This document shows, in pieces, positions 25,971 through 40,201 of a stretch of DNA of 64,000 nucleotides. A model generated the notes under the pieces. It made no database searches. It was not told where the DNA came from and saw only the letters and a program-made list of their open reading frames with translations. The position numbers and the translations under genes are program-made. The DNA is taken from NCBI GenBank assembly GCA_900239685.1, contig OENT01000434.1:53664-117663 (forward strand), given 5' to 3'. The DNA is from Rotaria macrura (taxonomy: Eukaryota; Rotifera; Eurotatoria; Philodinida; Philodinidae). Positions within the stretch are counted from its first letter, which is position 1. Every line of letters begins with the position of its first letter.

Positions 25971-26249
25971 AAATTTATAGTGACTATCATGTGTTTATTA
26001 CAGGACAATAGAGAATGTTACAATTTTATGAAAAACACAAAAGCATTTTACTCATTCGTTATTTTTCAATATTGTCTCGATATTTCGGCCATTTTGAAAA
26101 TTTATCATATTTTCAACGACATCATGTGAAAGTGACTGAAATGTCAAGACCAGATTGAAAAACACCGAAGTAAAATGTTTTTGTGTTTTTCATAAAATTT
26201 TAACATTCTCTATTGTCCTGTAATAAACATATGATATTCACTAAAATTT
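25971..26249. repeat. near-complete palindrome (foldback miniature element)
   Basis: The two halves are reverse complements with few differences: GTTTATTACAGGACAATAG near 25992 recurs inverted near 26211-26229, and TTTTATGAAAAACACAAAA near 26025 recurs inverted near 26180. The 279-bp unit would fold into one long hairpin with a short loop. I found no target duplication, so the element family is undetermined. Confidence 0.88.
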
Positions 26250-29200
26250 GATGAGACTTTGCAAGATAAAATATAAAAACGAAGATAATATTTGGAAATC
26301 TTCAAAATTGATATGAAATAGTTGGAACTTGGTAAAGATGTTGGTCTTAAATTTAGTTTTAGTTTCTTTATTGTCAACAAAATCAAATCAAAAGTGAGAA
26401 TCATATTAGACTAAAACCGAATCTCTAACCAAAATTCACATTTGAAATAGTGGATTCTGAATTCGGAGTGAAGTCAAGAGTTTTAGTACTCTTCGAGTTT
26501 GACCTAAAATCCCTATAGGCCTTTGTCGCAGTGTGTTAGGGTAATGTCATTTGATATAGGGTAAAGTATCAATTGTATGACAGTGTAAGGACAATCCTGT
26601 TCGCATCGTTGCCAATTCCTAAGCGACTATCCATATTTCGCATCAGATAATACTATTTAAATGAGAGTATACTAGAAGATTTATTAGCATAAAGTGGATT
26701 GCAAGTCAAACAAATGTTGACCATATAAGAATTGTTCAAGAAATTTTTACAAAATTCGTGAAAAGTTGTAACTATAAATTCGTTGTAATGATGCTTCAAT
26801 CACATCGAACCCCACAAGGACTTATGAGATAGTAGTGGAAAAATTTTGCCTAGTGAATGCGTTTCACCAATGTATATTTTTTAGAGAAGTGCTTTCATTT
26901 TATTCTGTAAATTGTGACTTGTAGGCGTTCTGAGCGCTAAAATTTACTGATTTGCTAAATATTCAAGCTTATTAGTATTCATCTGTATTCGGTAAAGCCG
27001 ACGTACACAGTAAAACGATTCGTATAAGATAGATAAAAGTCTTAGTGCATCGTATAGTTGCCGAGACCCACTTTTTCAATAACAATACAAGTGAGATTAA
27101 ATTTAAACAAAGCTGAGCTATCGTCAAAAGTGAAATCCCACAAAATGATGCGACTAAACATAGGAACGGGAACAAAACGAATGAGGAAACCAAACAATCT
27201 TACTAACCATTGCGGTTATCGATGTAACAGTATATCTTGTAGCTGTAGAGACTTTAAGAAAAGTCATGTTAAAACAGATTCCTGCCGAAATTCTATTAGT
27301 CACATTAGTTCTTTGTAAAAGAATTGCACTAGTTAAAGAAACAGAGTTTCCGATATAGCAACTACCCGGAGGTTATACTCAGGCATAGGTAAATTTTTTG
27401 AAAGTCTATTGTTGCCTCAATATGGTGAATTCTAACTTCTCTCACAGGCTATCGAATGCATGGATCAGTGCTGCAAGACAATGTTCGTGAAACTACTGTA
27501 GAAAATTAGTTTTATAATACGACACTCACATTCAATGATAGAAGATTGATTTTAGGTTCCAAAGGAATTCCATGACATGTACTATCTTTATCTAGAAGTT
27601 AGCTGAACACGACTGAAAGCCGACCAGAATACCTATATTTTATTCAAACAAAAAAATTGGGAAAAACTACTCTACCATTGAATAGGTCACCAGCAATATG
27701 AAAAGATGGACATAGGAACAAAAAGAAATTTGACTATCTCAAGAATCCTAATTTATCTAGCTGATTTATTCACCATTAATTTTCCCTGGCTGGTGCGTAC
27801 TGCGTAATAATCAGGAGTATTGGGAAATGATAAATAATTAATTCGAATACTATTACTCAGATGCTAGTGCTTAAACATCTATTATCTCTAAATAATTGGT
27901 TTAGCTTAATCAATTAACAATTTTTAATTTAGATTCTAGAATTATTGACACACCTATACACACGTCCCTATATTCATTATTTTTTCGTTGCTCGTAGACA
28001 CAACTTTCAACTTGAGACTAATAGATAAATACAGGAATATTTCGTTGCGATTTTAGTTTCTCATTGAGTGCATTTATTAGAATCTATATTGAAGTCTATG
28101 CAAATAATTTCCGTGGGAAATACTATTTAATAAGGACTAGTTAGGAAACGACGGTGAGATAAGCATTTTTTAAAGAACTGATTAGCTTTGTCATATTTCT
28201 GGAAACGACACAGTCATGTCAAATTGTGAAATAAATACCAGTTTGAAAATAATAAGTGACTGTGTGGGTATGGTTATAGGTGAAACGAGTTGGTTCGACT
28301 ACATTTTTCGCTTCCTCTACACTATCACTGGTGCCAATATCTTATTTGTTATGTAACAAGATTTAATAACATTCAAGCCGTTGAAAGTTAAAATATTCAA
28401 TGAACATTAGAATAATCAGCATGTTATATGATTTTGGCAAATGTGAAAGCAATTTTCTATAAAGCTTTTATTTAAAAAGGCTTTAAGTTCGATGAAGATT
28501 ATAAATATTAAGCAGATGAAACAGGAAAATACACTTTACGAGTGAATGCTTATTATGATGTGATTTTAAATGATCATGTCACTGTACTTAGGATCAAATT
28601 TTTATCGATCTCCCACTCAATCCGCGTAGTATTCCTTTCGAATTTCCAAAATCGAAACTTATTAGTGTAGTCTCGTGAGGGCTTAAATTTTTAACTCGCA
28701 TATACCATAGAGGCTAGAATATTCAACGATTGTATGTAAAACTAGTTAATATGCAATCTGTAAAAGTGGGCTGCCTGTAATCGAAGGGTAATCTGTTATT
28801 GAATCCTTCATTGCTATTGCCTACAATGGAAGGGATCGTAAACCATCAAACGTGACTTTAAAACTTATAATCACCATTTTTTTCTAAATAAATATATATG
28901 ATTTCTAACAAATGCATGTGTCGAAAACGCTATCTCTATTATTAGCGCACGATTTTTTACTCACCTAGGAGATGGCAGCAGTTTTGATTATTTGAATGAA
29001 CCGAATTCGCTCGCACATCTGTCTGGCACAAGAAAAACATCTTTTCTCAGTGAGTAATCTGCCAAGAAGAAAGAACTCCCATGTGTTGTTACTCGATCGG
29101 GGTGATTTCTTAAGCTTGCTGATTGAATATATTTGTTTATGTCAAACTAGACCACGAAAAAATCAAGATTTCGTGTTAATTTGTATGAATCTGTTTTCTT

Positions 29201-29441
29201 CAGACACATCGTAGATACTCACTAACTCCCATTGCTGCTGAAATAAAAAAAACGACGATGTTCGCGGTATATATATATATATATAGCTTTTTACTTATGT
29301 GTACAAGGAAATTAAGGTTAAAGAACAACTATATTCTGTTCTAGTTCGCTGAGAAGTAGCTAATGTCAAGTGAAAGTTAAATTGTGTATCAATTTATTTA
29401 TTTTTCAATGAAACTAATATTGTGAACGTGAAAAAGCTGTG
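26250..29441. other. 3.2-kb stretch without a recognised gene
   Basis: Opposed open frames at 26972-27318 are hydrophobic on the minus strand and basic on the plus strand; neither is recognisable. A frame at 28996-29214 is likewise unassigned. A TA microsatellite lies at 29268-29286. Confidence 0.45.
29268..29286. repeat. TA microsatellite
   Basis: About nine TA units between unique AT-rich sequence. Confidence 0.85.
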
Positions 29442-29807
29442 CGCTAACGAAACAAACAAACGTTTGGAAAAACCGCGTTTAATAAACGCACAAAATTGAA
29501 CCTTGCTTGTGAATCCTTAATACTTATTTAAAAACACAAAAGACACATTTTTGTGCAAAATTTTCACTGTCATAGCATGAAAGCAGCGAGAAACCCAGAG
29601 ATTTAGAGTTCTGAAATGCACTTGTTTCAATGGTGGAATAAAAGCACGTTTTAAGGCCCTAAATCTAGAGTTTTCACTGCTTTCACTCTATGAAAGTAAA
29701 GATGTTTCGCAAAAATGCGTTTCTTGCATCTTTTAATGAGTGTTACTGATTCGTAAGCGTAATTCGATTTTGAGCGTTTGACGCGTTTTTCTAAATGTTT
29801 GTTAGCG
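29442..29807. repeat. foldback element with CGCTAAC ends
   Basis: Begins CGCTAACGAAACAAACAAAC and ends with the inverse GTTTGTTAGCG. Arms of about 165 bp pair imperfectly; shared blocks include TCATAG-ATGAAAGCAG near 29572 (inverted at 29677-29696) and TAGATTTAGGGCC-like sequence near the centre. Length is 366 bp, without coding capacity. The open frame at 29651-29866 is a by-product. No convincing target duplication, so the family is unknown. Confidence 0.8.
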
Positions 29808-32599
29808 TGCATATGATGTACAATGAAAGCATTCCTTCTGTAATTCCAATTCTGTTTTACTGCCAAACATTGTATCCCTCACGTAGCAAAGAGACCTGTC
29901 AATTAGATCAGACTGCAGCTTTTTTTCTTTAGAATTCAGTGTATTTATATTTTTCTCGTAATGCTCTCTTAACCATATTGTTTTACATTCTACAGCATCA
30001 GTTAGTCTAGTCGATTGTATACTACTATGGTGATAGTGATGATGATTTTGATTGGGTGGATATGAATTTTTTCTTTGTTAATATTAGCGCTCATTCTTAG
30101 ATTGCAAAAACATAGTATAATCTAGACTCGACCCTCTAGAGTTTTGTTCTCTTAAACGGATTAAACTGGCAAAAAATCCAGTATCGAATAGTTTTCCATG
30201 GCCTCTTTCAGTATCTAGTATTTTCGACGGTTTGAAATTGTTCAATGGAGTCACATGCAGTTAAACTTGACCTCCTTGGCTACATGAAGCAATAGTATAA
30301 TCCTACTATAATGAACCGTAGATATCAATACCGATATAATGGAAAAAATGGTACAGAACTGAAAAATTTTGTTATAATTGATAAATATTTGAAGTAATTC
30401 ATTTCAAAAAGCATACATTTTATTTATAAAAAGCTAAGTTGGCGAATGTCAAATGAACTATTTGAATTAAGTGTGCAGCATAAGGCAGTGTAACATTAAT
30501 TAATAGCTGATTACCGATGTTATAGTTTCAAAAAGACCAGTAAAACCTGGATTTTATAAGACAATCAGAAAATGTAATGATTTATTTTTCGCAATGAAAC
30601 GAATAAAATCTCAACCTGCTGCTAAACAAATTTATATGCAAATTAAAGTGCGCCATAATATTTTTTTATACGTCTGGTACGCACATATAGGTAGCTCCAT
30701 GCTCGACAAAAACTGTTCTGTTTCCATCTTACATATAAGCTTGCACTTGAAAGTAAGCTACTTGCTGTGTGCATACGATTAACAATGATCTTATATCAAT
30801 AGAGACTTCATATGCATGACATTTTGCATTCGTTTTTTCATCGTGTTCTATAAGTACACTTGTCGATCGAATCGTACGAGCCATTAATTGCTTGCACCGG
30901 AGCAGAATGAATAGATGTTGTGAAACCTTCCATAAATAAGAGTGTGACATGATTTTTATACCATTCTTACGCGAATAACAAGATCCTTTAATAATGATAG
31001 AAATTATTAAAGGATGCACAGGATCTTACAGTCTTTTATTGCGCATTCATTACACATATTAGGGTGTGTCAGAGTTCTCAACGGGCCAAGATTCTTTCGG
31101 TAATGATTGTGAGAGAAGATGCATTGGAGCAATGGTCCGATGAGATTTCATGAAATAGTTGCTGTAACTTTTCTTGAACGGTACATTGTTTGACGCATGT
31201 ATTTTGTTTCAACAACTACAGCTCTTTCTCGAAAATCGTTTGTAAATATTTACTGGTATCTGTTTAAAATGTTCGAAGAACTGCTCCACTTATTCAAAGA
31301 AACTGTCTGTGTGAAAAAATTTACTTTCAAAGAAGAATCACAGAAATTCTCTTAAAGAATTTCATTGCAAATACTTCATTTCGTCTTGTCTCGCTGTAAT
31401 TATTGGAAAAAAATTCGGCCTATTGAGATCTTTAGTGCGTGTATATGTAAAGCATGTCATATCATTCCTGTAATTTGTTATTTATACGTTCTATTTCATT
31501 CATCATATCATCATCATCTAGCTAAATCTAAATCTAGATCTTGATACTACTCGAATCTGCAAGTAAACATGTCCAAAAAAAGTACTCTTGTTATTGACTG
31601 GCTGATCGCTCCATAATGAGATGTAGTGTCGATGAAGCAAATATTATATACATTCAAAGCTCATGAACTAAGTAACCCAAACTGATTGATCTAACCTGCT
31701 CAAAGGCCATCCACTGAAATAATTAAACTATTATTTGCATTTTAAAAAGAACTGCATCGATACAATTGAAGATATAACTAAAATTAATCATACCATTGTT
31801 GTTAAATTCACAGCGAGCTATAATGGTCGTAGAGAGTGAAGCTTTTTGGATTCAATCTTTCAACAATCAAGATCATACAGCATTGCCACTGATCAAACAG
31901 AATCCCTAGAAGCTTAGATAAAATAATGAACATTTGAATTAAATTTGTTGACCATTAAATTCAAAGATTTTTGTGATAATGATCTTAAATAGAGAAAAAT
32001 TACATCAGCAATGGAAAGGAAAGATTTTATTATAAGAAATTAAAGCCAAATTCTATTTTAAAAATATAGAACTGAATGGGTCAATACCAAATCAATGAAT
32101 ATAAGTAGTGACATTACCATGAGATCGTTTCATTGTTTTTATATTGTGTATCTGTTAGTCGAAACTAGTAACAACATGTAAATACTATACTGAGACGGTA
32201 GCAAGATCGTACTTATAGATTTTACTTAATGATACCGATTTCGACATATGTTTTGAGAAATTATAAAATAATAAAAAATGATTTTACAATAAATATGAAC
32301 AGCGATTACTGCGTTGTGAAGTTATAATATGAATGCTTAGAATAGTAATTGTATGCGCCTTAAATGATGATTGCATTACTAAAATGCTGATGATTTCCAC
32401 AGAAATTGAAGCAGCAATATCATTAACTTATTACAACAGAAAATATATTTATCAATTACAAGTGGAAGGGTTATTTCATTTATTTTTTGGCTGGCAACAA
32501 CTTAGTTTAGTGCATGAGTATACTAGAAAGTTAATTTTAATACGGTTAAACACACTTTCAAGGTATTTTATAAGAAATTTTGTGAATTAAGAATAAAAT
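29808..32599. other. 2.8-kb stretch without a recognised gene
   Basis: Frames at 30594-30782, 30729-31019 and 32333-32590 have no recognisable features. No RNA gene or repeat identified. Confidence 0.45.
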
Positions 32600-33382
32600 T
32601 TAGCCTTGTAGCCAAATCAGAGTTACTAGTGGTATTACAAGACTGAGAGCAAAACAAAAATTGAGAACAAATAAAATCATTTTCAATGTGCTGAAATGAC
32701 CATTCCCAGGAACTTGATTTTTTTTTCCATCTGCAGTTGGCGATGAATGTCCGTGGCTCATTTCGTGTTCCATCGCATTTGTGCCATTCTTAATTGTGAT
32801 TGTCGATGATTTCGATCGAATAACATATTCAACTACTTCAAAAACAACAAAAATAATTACAATCCATGCCGACCAAAGTGACATAAGAGTAACAAAACCT
32901 TCATGATATTGCGTCAATATAAATACGACTAAGAAAATCGTTGGTACTGATAGTATCAGCGCAAGCATGCCAGTAGTACGATGAATCCAATTGAAAATAA
33001 AACGAAAACGAGACTCTGGGTGGCAACGAAACAATGCCATCCATGCCTGAATAAGTGCACAACCTACAACGATTGCACCTAGTATTGAATGAGCAAACAT
33101 ACGATTGCCATCGTCAGCCTGACTCACCCAGCGACCTGTGGCTTGTCCTAAGATGAGAAAGAAACCGAGTAGCGTTCCGATAACAGCCAGTAAAAGACAA
33201 AACCGATGTACTTGAAACCAAATGTCTTCGCCGAGTACTTGCTTCTTTCTATTAATGCGTACTGTACGACCATAACGTGCATACAAAACACCGGTGGAAG
33301 CAAAGACCATCCAAGAAAATACCATGACGGTACCATGAGCTTTGGCTAATCTAAAGTCTGGCGCTGCGTCAGTAGTAGCCAT
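32600..33382 (-). CDS. cytochrome b561-domain membrane protein
   Basis: Single-exon CDS of 260 aa from a true ATG. It has six predicted membrane helices (about 14-35, 58-80, 95-117, 133-155, 165-188 and 232-257). Four histidines sit in the b561 pattern: H16 in KAHGT, H59 in QVHRF, H98 in FAHSI and H134 in WIHRT, which would bind two b-type hemes. This is the architecture of transmembrane electron carriers such as the C-terminal part of FRRS1 and related ferric reductases, moving electrons from cytosolic ascorbate to ferric iron or another acceptor. There is no DOMON or reeler domain at the N-terminus. A hydrophilic loop (about 190-230) is rich in His, Ser and Gly. The exact acceptor is unknown. 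Confidence 0.9.
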   Translation of the reverse strand: MATTDAAPDFRLAKAHGTVMVFSWMVFASTGVLYARYGRTVRINRKKQVLGEDIWFQVHRFCLLLAVIGTLLGFFLILGQATGRWVSQADDGNRMFAHSILGAIVVGCALIQAWMALFRCHPESRFRFIFNWIHRTTGMLALILSVPTIFLVVFILTQYHEGFVTLMSLWSAWIVIIFVVFEVVEYVIRSKSSTITIKNGTNAMEHEMSHGHSSPTADGKKNQVPGNGHFSTLKMILFVLNFCFALSLVIPLVTLIWLQG

Positions 33383-36300
33383 TTTTTTTGTTTATTATTT
33401 CGTTTAAAATAACTAGGGTGCAATAGAATTTATGTCCTAGTCTAAGAATGAGAGTGAGTTGTTTAGTCAGATAAAACCTATATACGCGAATAAATTTGCC
33501 TTGTCATCTAGTTTTAGTTATTCTCTTAATTTCTTTCCCTCCTACTGATTGACATGACTACCCAGTTATAAAAAATGAATGAGAGAGCTTGATCGTTCTT
33601 CTCTTGAAATATACGGTATGAAACTTGTCAAGTGCCGTACTAATACGAACTTCTCTGAAAAGTAAACAAGATGATACGCATGGATTCCTGACAATCTGTG
33701 TTGACGTGACAATGCATAAAATTTCGATGATTAATAATCTGTTGATTAACAAAAATTAACTTGGCATTGAATAGAAAAAAATATGAAAAGAAAAACATCG
33801 AAAGTTCTTATAAATCTCGATGTATGATTCATCGTCAATCATTTGGTTACTATATAATTTTATTGATGGGTGATTTATTTTTGTTCTCATCGTATGAAGA
33901 ATTCGTTTTTTCCAGTAGGTGCAGTGTAAGATGGGCCTTCTTGAATTACGTAGAAGATGTCTAGACAGCTAGAAAATAGTCTTGAACCAACACTAACATT
34001 GACTTTCAGATTTGCGTTGCTATTATTGTATTTCTACTTTAGTCATTCGACGAACTTCTATCAGGTGTTCAAAACTCAAATCAGGGAATCAATCCGGGGA
34101 AGATATCTAATTATAAGTTGAATTATTCGATAGCTCTTCTTTTGTATTGTTTTTTGTAAAAAGAAAGAAATCACAGAGTGTTTTTGTAAGCAGACATGAG
34201 AAAATCGCTTGTTTCAACTAACATAAAAGACGTTCATATTATTTTGGGGAGATGTATGGCAGTCCCGACGATAATGAATAGTAAATTATCTTTTGTTTTT
34301 CACCAAAAATGCTGCTCATCTTTTAGTCAACAATTAAAATTTTTATCTAAATGGTAACTATCATTGAAACTGTTTATGCTTCGATAATCGAATTCAGACT
34401 AGATTCTAATAAATACTGTCATTTGTTGTGTACAGTAATTACAGTGATATTGGAAAATTATGTAGTGATCTCAAGATGTACTATCTGGAAAAAAAATATC
34501 CATTGGAATATCCTGTTTCTACGCCACTCTTATCATAGAGCTCAATATTACTGCATATCTATGACTTAAGAATTTACTTGTTACTTCTTAAATTTATCAT
34601 TACTTTCATAAGAGAAACAGACTATGATTGATTTGACAAAAATTCATTAGCTATTACTTAACACTATATAATATTTACACTTGCGTGCATTCTAGAGCTG
34701 ATATTCGAGTTTACATTTTGTATTCGATAGAATAATCATTCATCTATCTTTCATAGTTTCAGAAGTGTCGACTTCGATTTTCAACGATTTGTAGAAAAAA
34801 CACATACTCAGGTTGATAAAGATATGCTATGCATTAGTATCATTGTCCTCATTATTCAAATAGCGCGAAAACTTTCAGACTCATAGTAGAAATCAAGCTC
34901 ATGTCGTGTAATGATATTTTTACCAACCAATTGTTTCCGAAGAAAAAAATTCAAACAATGAAGTCTACTGTTTTCGAATTAAATTCTTCTTCTCTTCGCG
35001 ATACTAAGGAACTAAAATGAGACCCATGCCATGTATAGTATGGTTCAAAAAAGGGCAAGAAACCATTAGTCGCAACGATAGTATAGGTGGTTTGCAGTGG
35101 AGATTTATGTATCAGAAGAAACCATTGTCATTAATGAAGACTGTTCGTTACACTTGTCACCGTGCATGGAAAGATACGATTTATACGACTCATTTGTTAA
35201 AAAACAAGTAACATTGATTCTTTCGTTTTTGTTTTAGATTTTTTCAGTTTTACAATTCTTAAAAAACGGCATAACTTTTCCTTTTTGTTTAGATCAGCTC
35301 TGTTAACCTGTTTGTTTTGTTGTCATTTTTCTCTGAAAACTATTCATTATTGCTATTGAAATAAATTGTTTTCAACAAAAATAAACATATTTTCTTCAAT
35401 ATTTCGATACTTATTTTCAGTCCCATACAAACTAATAAAACCAAGTAAAAACATGAGAAATTGATAATTCGACTACTGTCAAACAAAAACGCCATGGACA
35501 ATCGTAAATGATAACAAAGTAGTGTTCATACGAGGCTACCTCAAACACGATTAACGAATGTTAATCTCATTGTATTCAGTACAGCCTAATAAGATAGAGT
35601 AAACTGCAAGAACTACGCCGTATGTTTTTCTGTTACGTGTTCTCGTTGAACCTTTCTAGAAAGCAAGTTAAGTCATAGGAAGAAGTAGAAGAATTTTTGT
35701 TTTTACTCGGTGTCTTTGCGGTTAAAGTTCATTCAAACCAAATTACTTATATTGCCACTGATTCTCAATATTTTAATTCACTTCAGTGTTATTTTACTCT
35801 TGTAAGTCATACATGCCGAGTCTTGTTATGAGGTAGATGACTAAATATGCCGCTCATTAGTTTTACTTTAATATATTGTCGAACAGTGGACGAACTTCGA
35901 AAACGAACTATCCCGTAGGAAGACTGTTCCACATTCAAAAATTAGTTGCAGAATGACGTCTCGTTTCACTAGTCATTTGTTCAATGAATCTCCTTTTGGT
36001 AGAGTTGTTTGAAGAATCTATAACAATATGCATAAGGAATATGTGTTTCCTCGTCGAAAATGCTCATCAAGCATGCAAATTCGAGTGAAAATAACCTCAT
36101 GCGATATAGGTACGCATTTATGTAATATTTTGAAGTGATCAATAATGAAATCGTGTCATTGTCTGACAAAAAAGAACAGATACTTTATATGAAAGTACTT
36201 GATCGCTTTTTATTAAAAGTGCTCGAACAGTGTTCTTTGATACACTTCATCCAAAATGTTATCAAGAATATATATCATGAAATAAATTCGTGGTTGAATA

Positions 36301-39300
36301 TGAATAAATTTGAGCCACTGTTTTTTCCTACTATTCTCAACAGTTGAGCATTTAATATTAAATTAGAGTAATCTAGATATTTTCTGTGTCATCGTCTCTC
36401 TATTTGATGAACTCTAATATTAATGCGAGTTACTACTAGTTTTCAATATCTTCCATTCGAGATCTATTGTTATTTCTAACTTGCACTCAATAAATACATG
36501 GAAGAACTATTCGGTGAATATTGAACTATGGAAGTTAATGATTTCATCAGAATCTTGACACAGATATTACTAGTATGCAGATGACATTTATCGGTAAGAT
36601 TTCCATTGAATGGTTCATTTATCAAGCTAGTTTAGTAATCATCAGACAAATTGTCAAAGCCTAATGAATTATAGAAATCAGAATGATAATAAGTCAATCC
36701 ATGTATCTATTCATTAGATACAACCGACTTAGTTTCCTCTCGGTCGATGTTTCAATAGGATTTTGATGAATATTCTTCAATGAATCTAGAATCTTGTCGA
36801 ACGTATGTTTCTGATTGATTATTGAAATTTTTGCTTGTAGAAGAATATTACCCGTATCTCAAGTAAATTTACATGTAGACATAATTGCAAGGGACTAATC
36901 AGTAACATTGTAAATTGTTGGTTTTCACTTTTATTTAAATTTTCACACAGTTTCTATTCTGATCAAATTAAGAAGTCTGCTTTTTGATAACTTAGATCTC
37001 ATCTCATATTCAATTCAAGCACAAAGTCTAATGTGTGAGTATATACGAATATGTAAAGACATTATCTGAATTATCTTCCTCTTTAGATTGGAAGTAACTT
37101 TTATTTTTCTTATTAAATTATGATGAAGATGAGATACACTCATTTTTGAAAAATGATTACTATAGTGTTGTTGCTTTCTCTTATAAGCTATTATTATTTG
37201 TCGGTTTTGTTTTCACTATTGAAACATGATGACGTGTAATCTTTTACTGAAACAATGCATTCTCGCTGTGTTCTTGATATTCTTTTTTGGATCTTTATCT
37301 TTCACGCTCCCATTTGATGATCATGCCTTCAACGGGGAAAGATAAAGACATATGGTATCTGCAGTAACACGGTTAGTTGTAGTTCAACATCGAAACGTTA
37401 CTCCATACATTGATGTGTAGTATAAAATTTGTAGAAATAAATTATTATCCTTCTCTCTGTGTATGTAATCCTTGTACACTCGACATCAATTAGTCGACAA
37501 CTTTCATATGGATTTAAGGTAAATAAAAAAAACATGCAATGCTTCCCTTGTTACCCTATCTGACAAGAAACTAGCACTCTAATAAGATATATTATTCTGA
37601 ATGATGCCTGACGCATATTGTTAATATCATCTTCGCAATTCAATATTGATATCAGTGGAAATCATGAAGAAATTCTTAGCCAAAAGAAGATTCGAATTCA
37701 AGAGTCGGTCAGTTCTACATATTCAAATTAATGATTCCTAAGTCAAATTTATTTACGATCGAATTCGAAGCATGTCGAATCCATCGAATTTCTGAGAAAT
37801 TATTTTTAAGTAATTAGAAGAGATACATATTTCATAAATCATCGATCGATAGAGATCTAACGAGTCCTGAAGCCTATGAGATCTTTTATTGATTTTCACA
37901 TTATGAATCTATTGACCCATTTACGTTTAGTGTCTTTGTTTTCAACATTAGATTCTCACAAAGATTGAATCGTGAGATAAAGTAACAAATTTTGATTCCA
38001 CTTCTATGAATGAAGAAATCAGAGAAAACTCATATGGATAAAAATCTAAATTATCATGCAAGTTTTCTTCCCGACGAGTAGAAACCATACCGTCTTTGAT
38101 TTTTTAGTTGCTATCTGGTAGAATTAAAAATATCTAGTATTCGCCATTGCAAATCATACTAATTGAGTCACGGCACCACATAGATTGTTGTTTAGGAAGT
38201 TCAAATTGTACTTGAGTTACAGTTACGCCTTATTATCATACGACAGAAGGATAGAGAGCAGTAATTTAAATTCTCTTTTTCTTTGCTAAATTTCAATTTA
38301 TTTATTTTAAAATGAATACATTCTTTGTGGCTATACTGATGGCATTGGTTCCAATTTATTTTTACTCACCCGATCAGACACATAGTTTCTTCTAAATAGA
38401 ATCTGTGATATTCTGTAAAAAGGAGGAGAAACAAATACTATTTTGAAATACCAGGCTGATAAGATAATTATCACCGATAACAAGAGAAAACGAGAATTGA
38501 AATGCATCAAACAGTTGTTCTTTATTCGTCGAATAAAGCATGTATTGAAATAAAGCTTCAAAGATAACTGAATATTTATTCAAAGACGAGAGAAAAAATT
38601 AGTCACTGTCTGCTTTGATACGCAGCAGTTGAGCATGATAAATTTATGAGATTATTTCTTCGGTCATGACGACATTGTTTTTGTTTTCATGATCAAAATC
38701 TTGAAGCAAGTTTTTAAATGATGATAATTGATGCTGAGAGATTTGATAGTTGAAATAAATTTGTACAATTTTCGAATCTGTATCTCTAAAATAACTTGAT
38801 TATTGATTTGTTGACCTCGGTTATATAGACAATACATCAAAAACTACGACCAATCCTCATTACCTGATATTTAGGTTTTCCTATTACGAAGAATCAAGAT
38901 CTCTTAGTTTTTTTGGTACACGTAAGCAGGTGACTGAATGAAATCAGCGAATTACTCCTCATATTTATTGTCTAATTATTTTCTAATCCTATTGGTCAAA
39001 CTACTTCATCAGTCAAGTTTTTATCATAGTTATCTGTTAAATTAAAAGACTGTTTCATTCCAAAAGCGATGACATCTGTTGCATCACTTGAGCTGTTCGT
39101 TCCAATGATTACAGAAATTTAGAAATAGATTTATTTATGATCATTTATTCATCTGTCTGTGTACGATACGTACTAAAACACAATACTCTAAAATAAACAA
39201 AACAACGTTGAATTTTGTTCACCAGAGGTGAGGCTCGTCAATCGCTCTCACGTTCCAAAAAGGCGCACTGCATACCTAAGAATACATGAAATCGAACATT

Positions 39301-40201
39301 TTCATATGGGTCTTATGTAGGTTCGACAGACAGTAAGATCATGAGTCTTAAATACTTTCAATCACATACTATCTCAAGCAGTCATACTAATAACAGAGAT
39401 GTCATCATCAAAGAGAAAAACATATTCCCGATCCTAGTATGTTAGAATATATGGGATACATGACCTTGCTAGTACGTTACTTTTTTTTTCACTAGTCACC
39501 TAGTCAGTTGCATCGTATTATTGAATGGTTAGCAACAAGTCGACGAATAAGAGAAAATTTGTAATCCATCAGTTTTTCCGATATCCGACTTCTTTGCCGT
39601 TGATTTTCCTGATCTTTCGAAAAGAAATCCTGACTTTCAATGAAAACTAGTATAAAAAAAAGGAAATGTAATTTATAGATAGGTAGCTATGACAATGTTT
39701 AACGTAGACCCATTGATTACCGATTTTCACAGCGATCTAATTTAGGACGCTTCAGAGTACCCGAAGTAAGGAGTTTCAGTGACGTTTCAATATGTCCTGG
39801 AGCATTCCGGTGTTAATTGTTAAACTTCAGTAGATTTTCATCGAAAATCGATTGTTAACTTCATAAATCGAGTCATTTTAGAAGCTAGTTTTTGTTGTCA
39901 AACAAGCTTTCTATGATATCCGAAAGGATGGCTTCTAATAAGCGTTCACTTAATTATTCATTGAAGAGCGAAAAAAAAAACATAAATTATTCATGTAGCT
40001 TCATCCCTATTTCATCTATCAGAGAGAGTTATGATTTAAGTTATGAGATCATGTTGAATTCAAACCTTCGAATTGAAACTATCGAGTAGTTCAACAAATG
40101 TTTTTCTTCATACCTATTCAAATAAAGTCATTTCGGATTGAAATAATTTTAGATATTTCCATAATATTCAATATAGTTCTACGTATTGTTCTACAAAAGA
40201 A
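33383..40201. other. 6.8-kb stretch without a recognised gene
   Basis: The longest gene-free stretch in the window. Short frames (33558-33964, 34351-34569, 35017-35211, 35981-36347, 38331-38583, 39892-40089) show no motif, signal peptide or linked splice sites. A small hairpin near 37290-37350 (CTTTATCTTTC with GAAAGATAAAG) is the only structure noticed. Regulatory DNA, long introns, non-coding RNA or rapidly evolving exons cannot be excluded. Confidence 0.45.
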
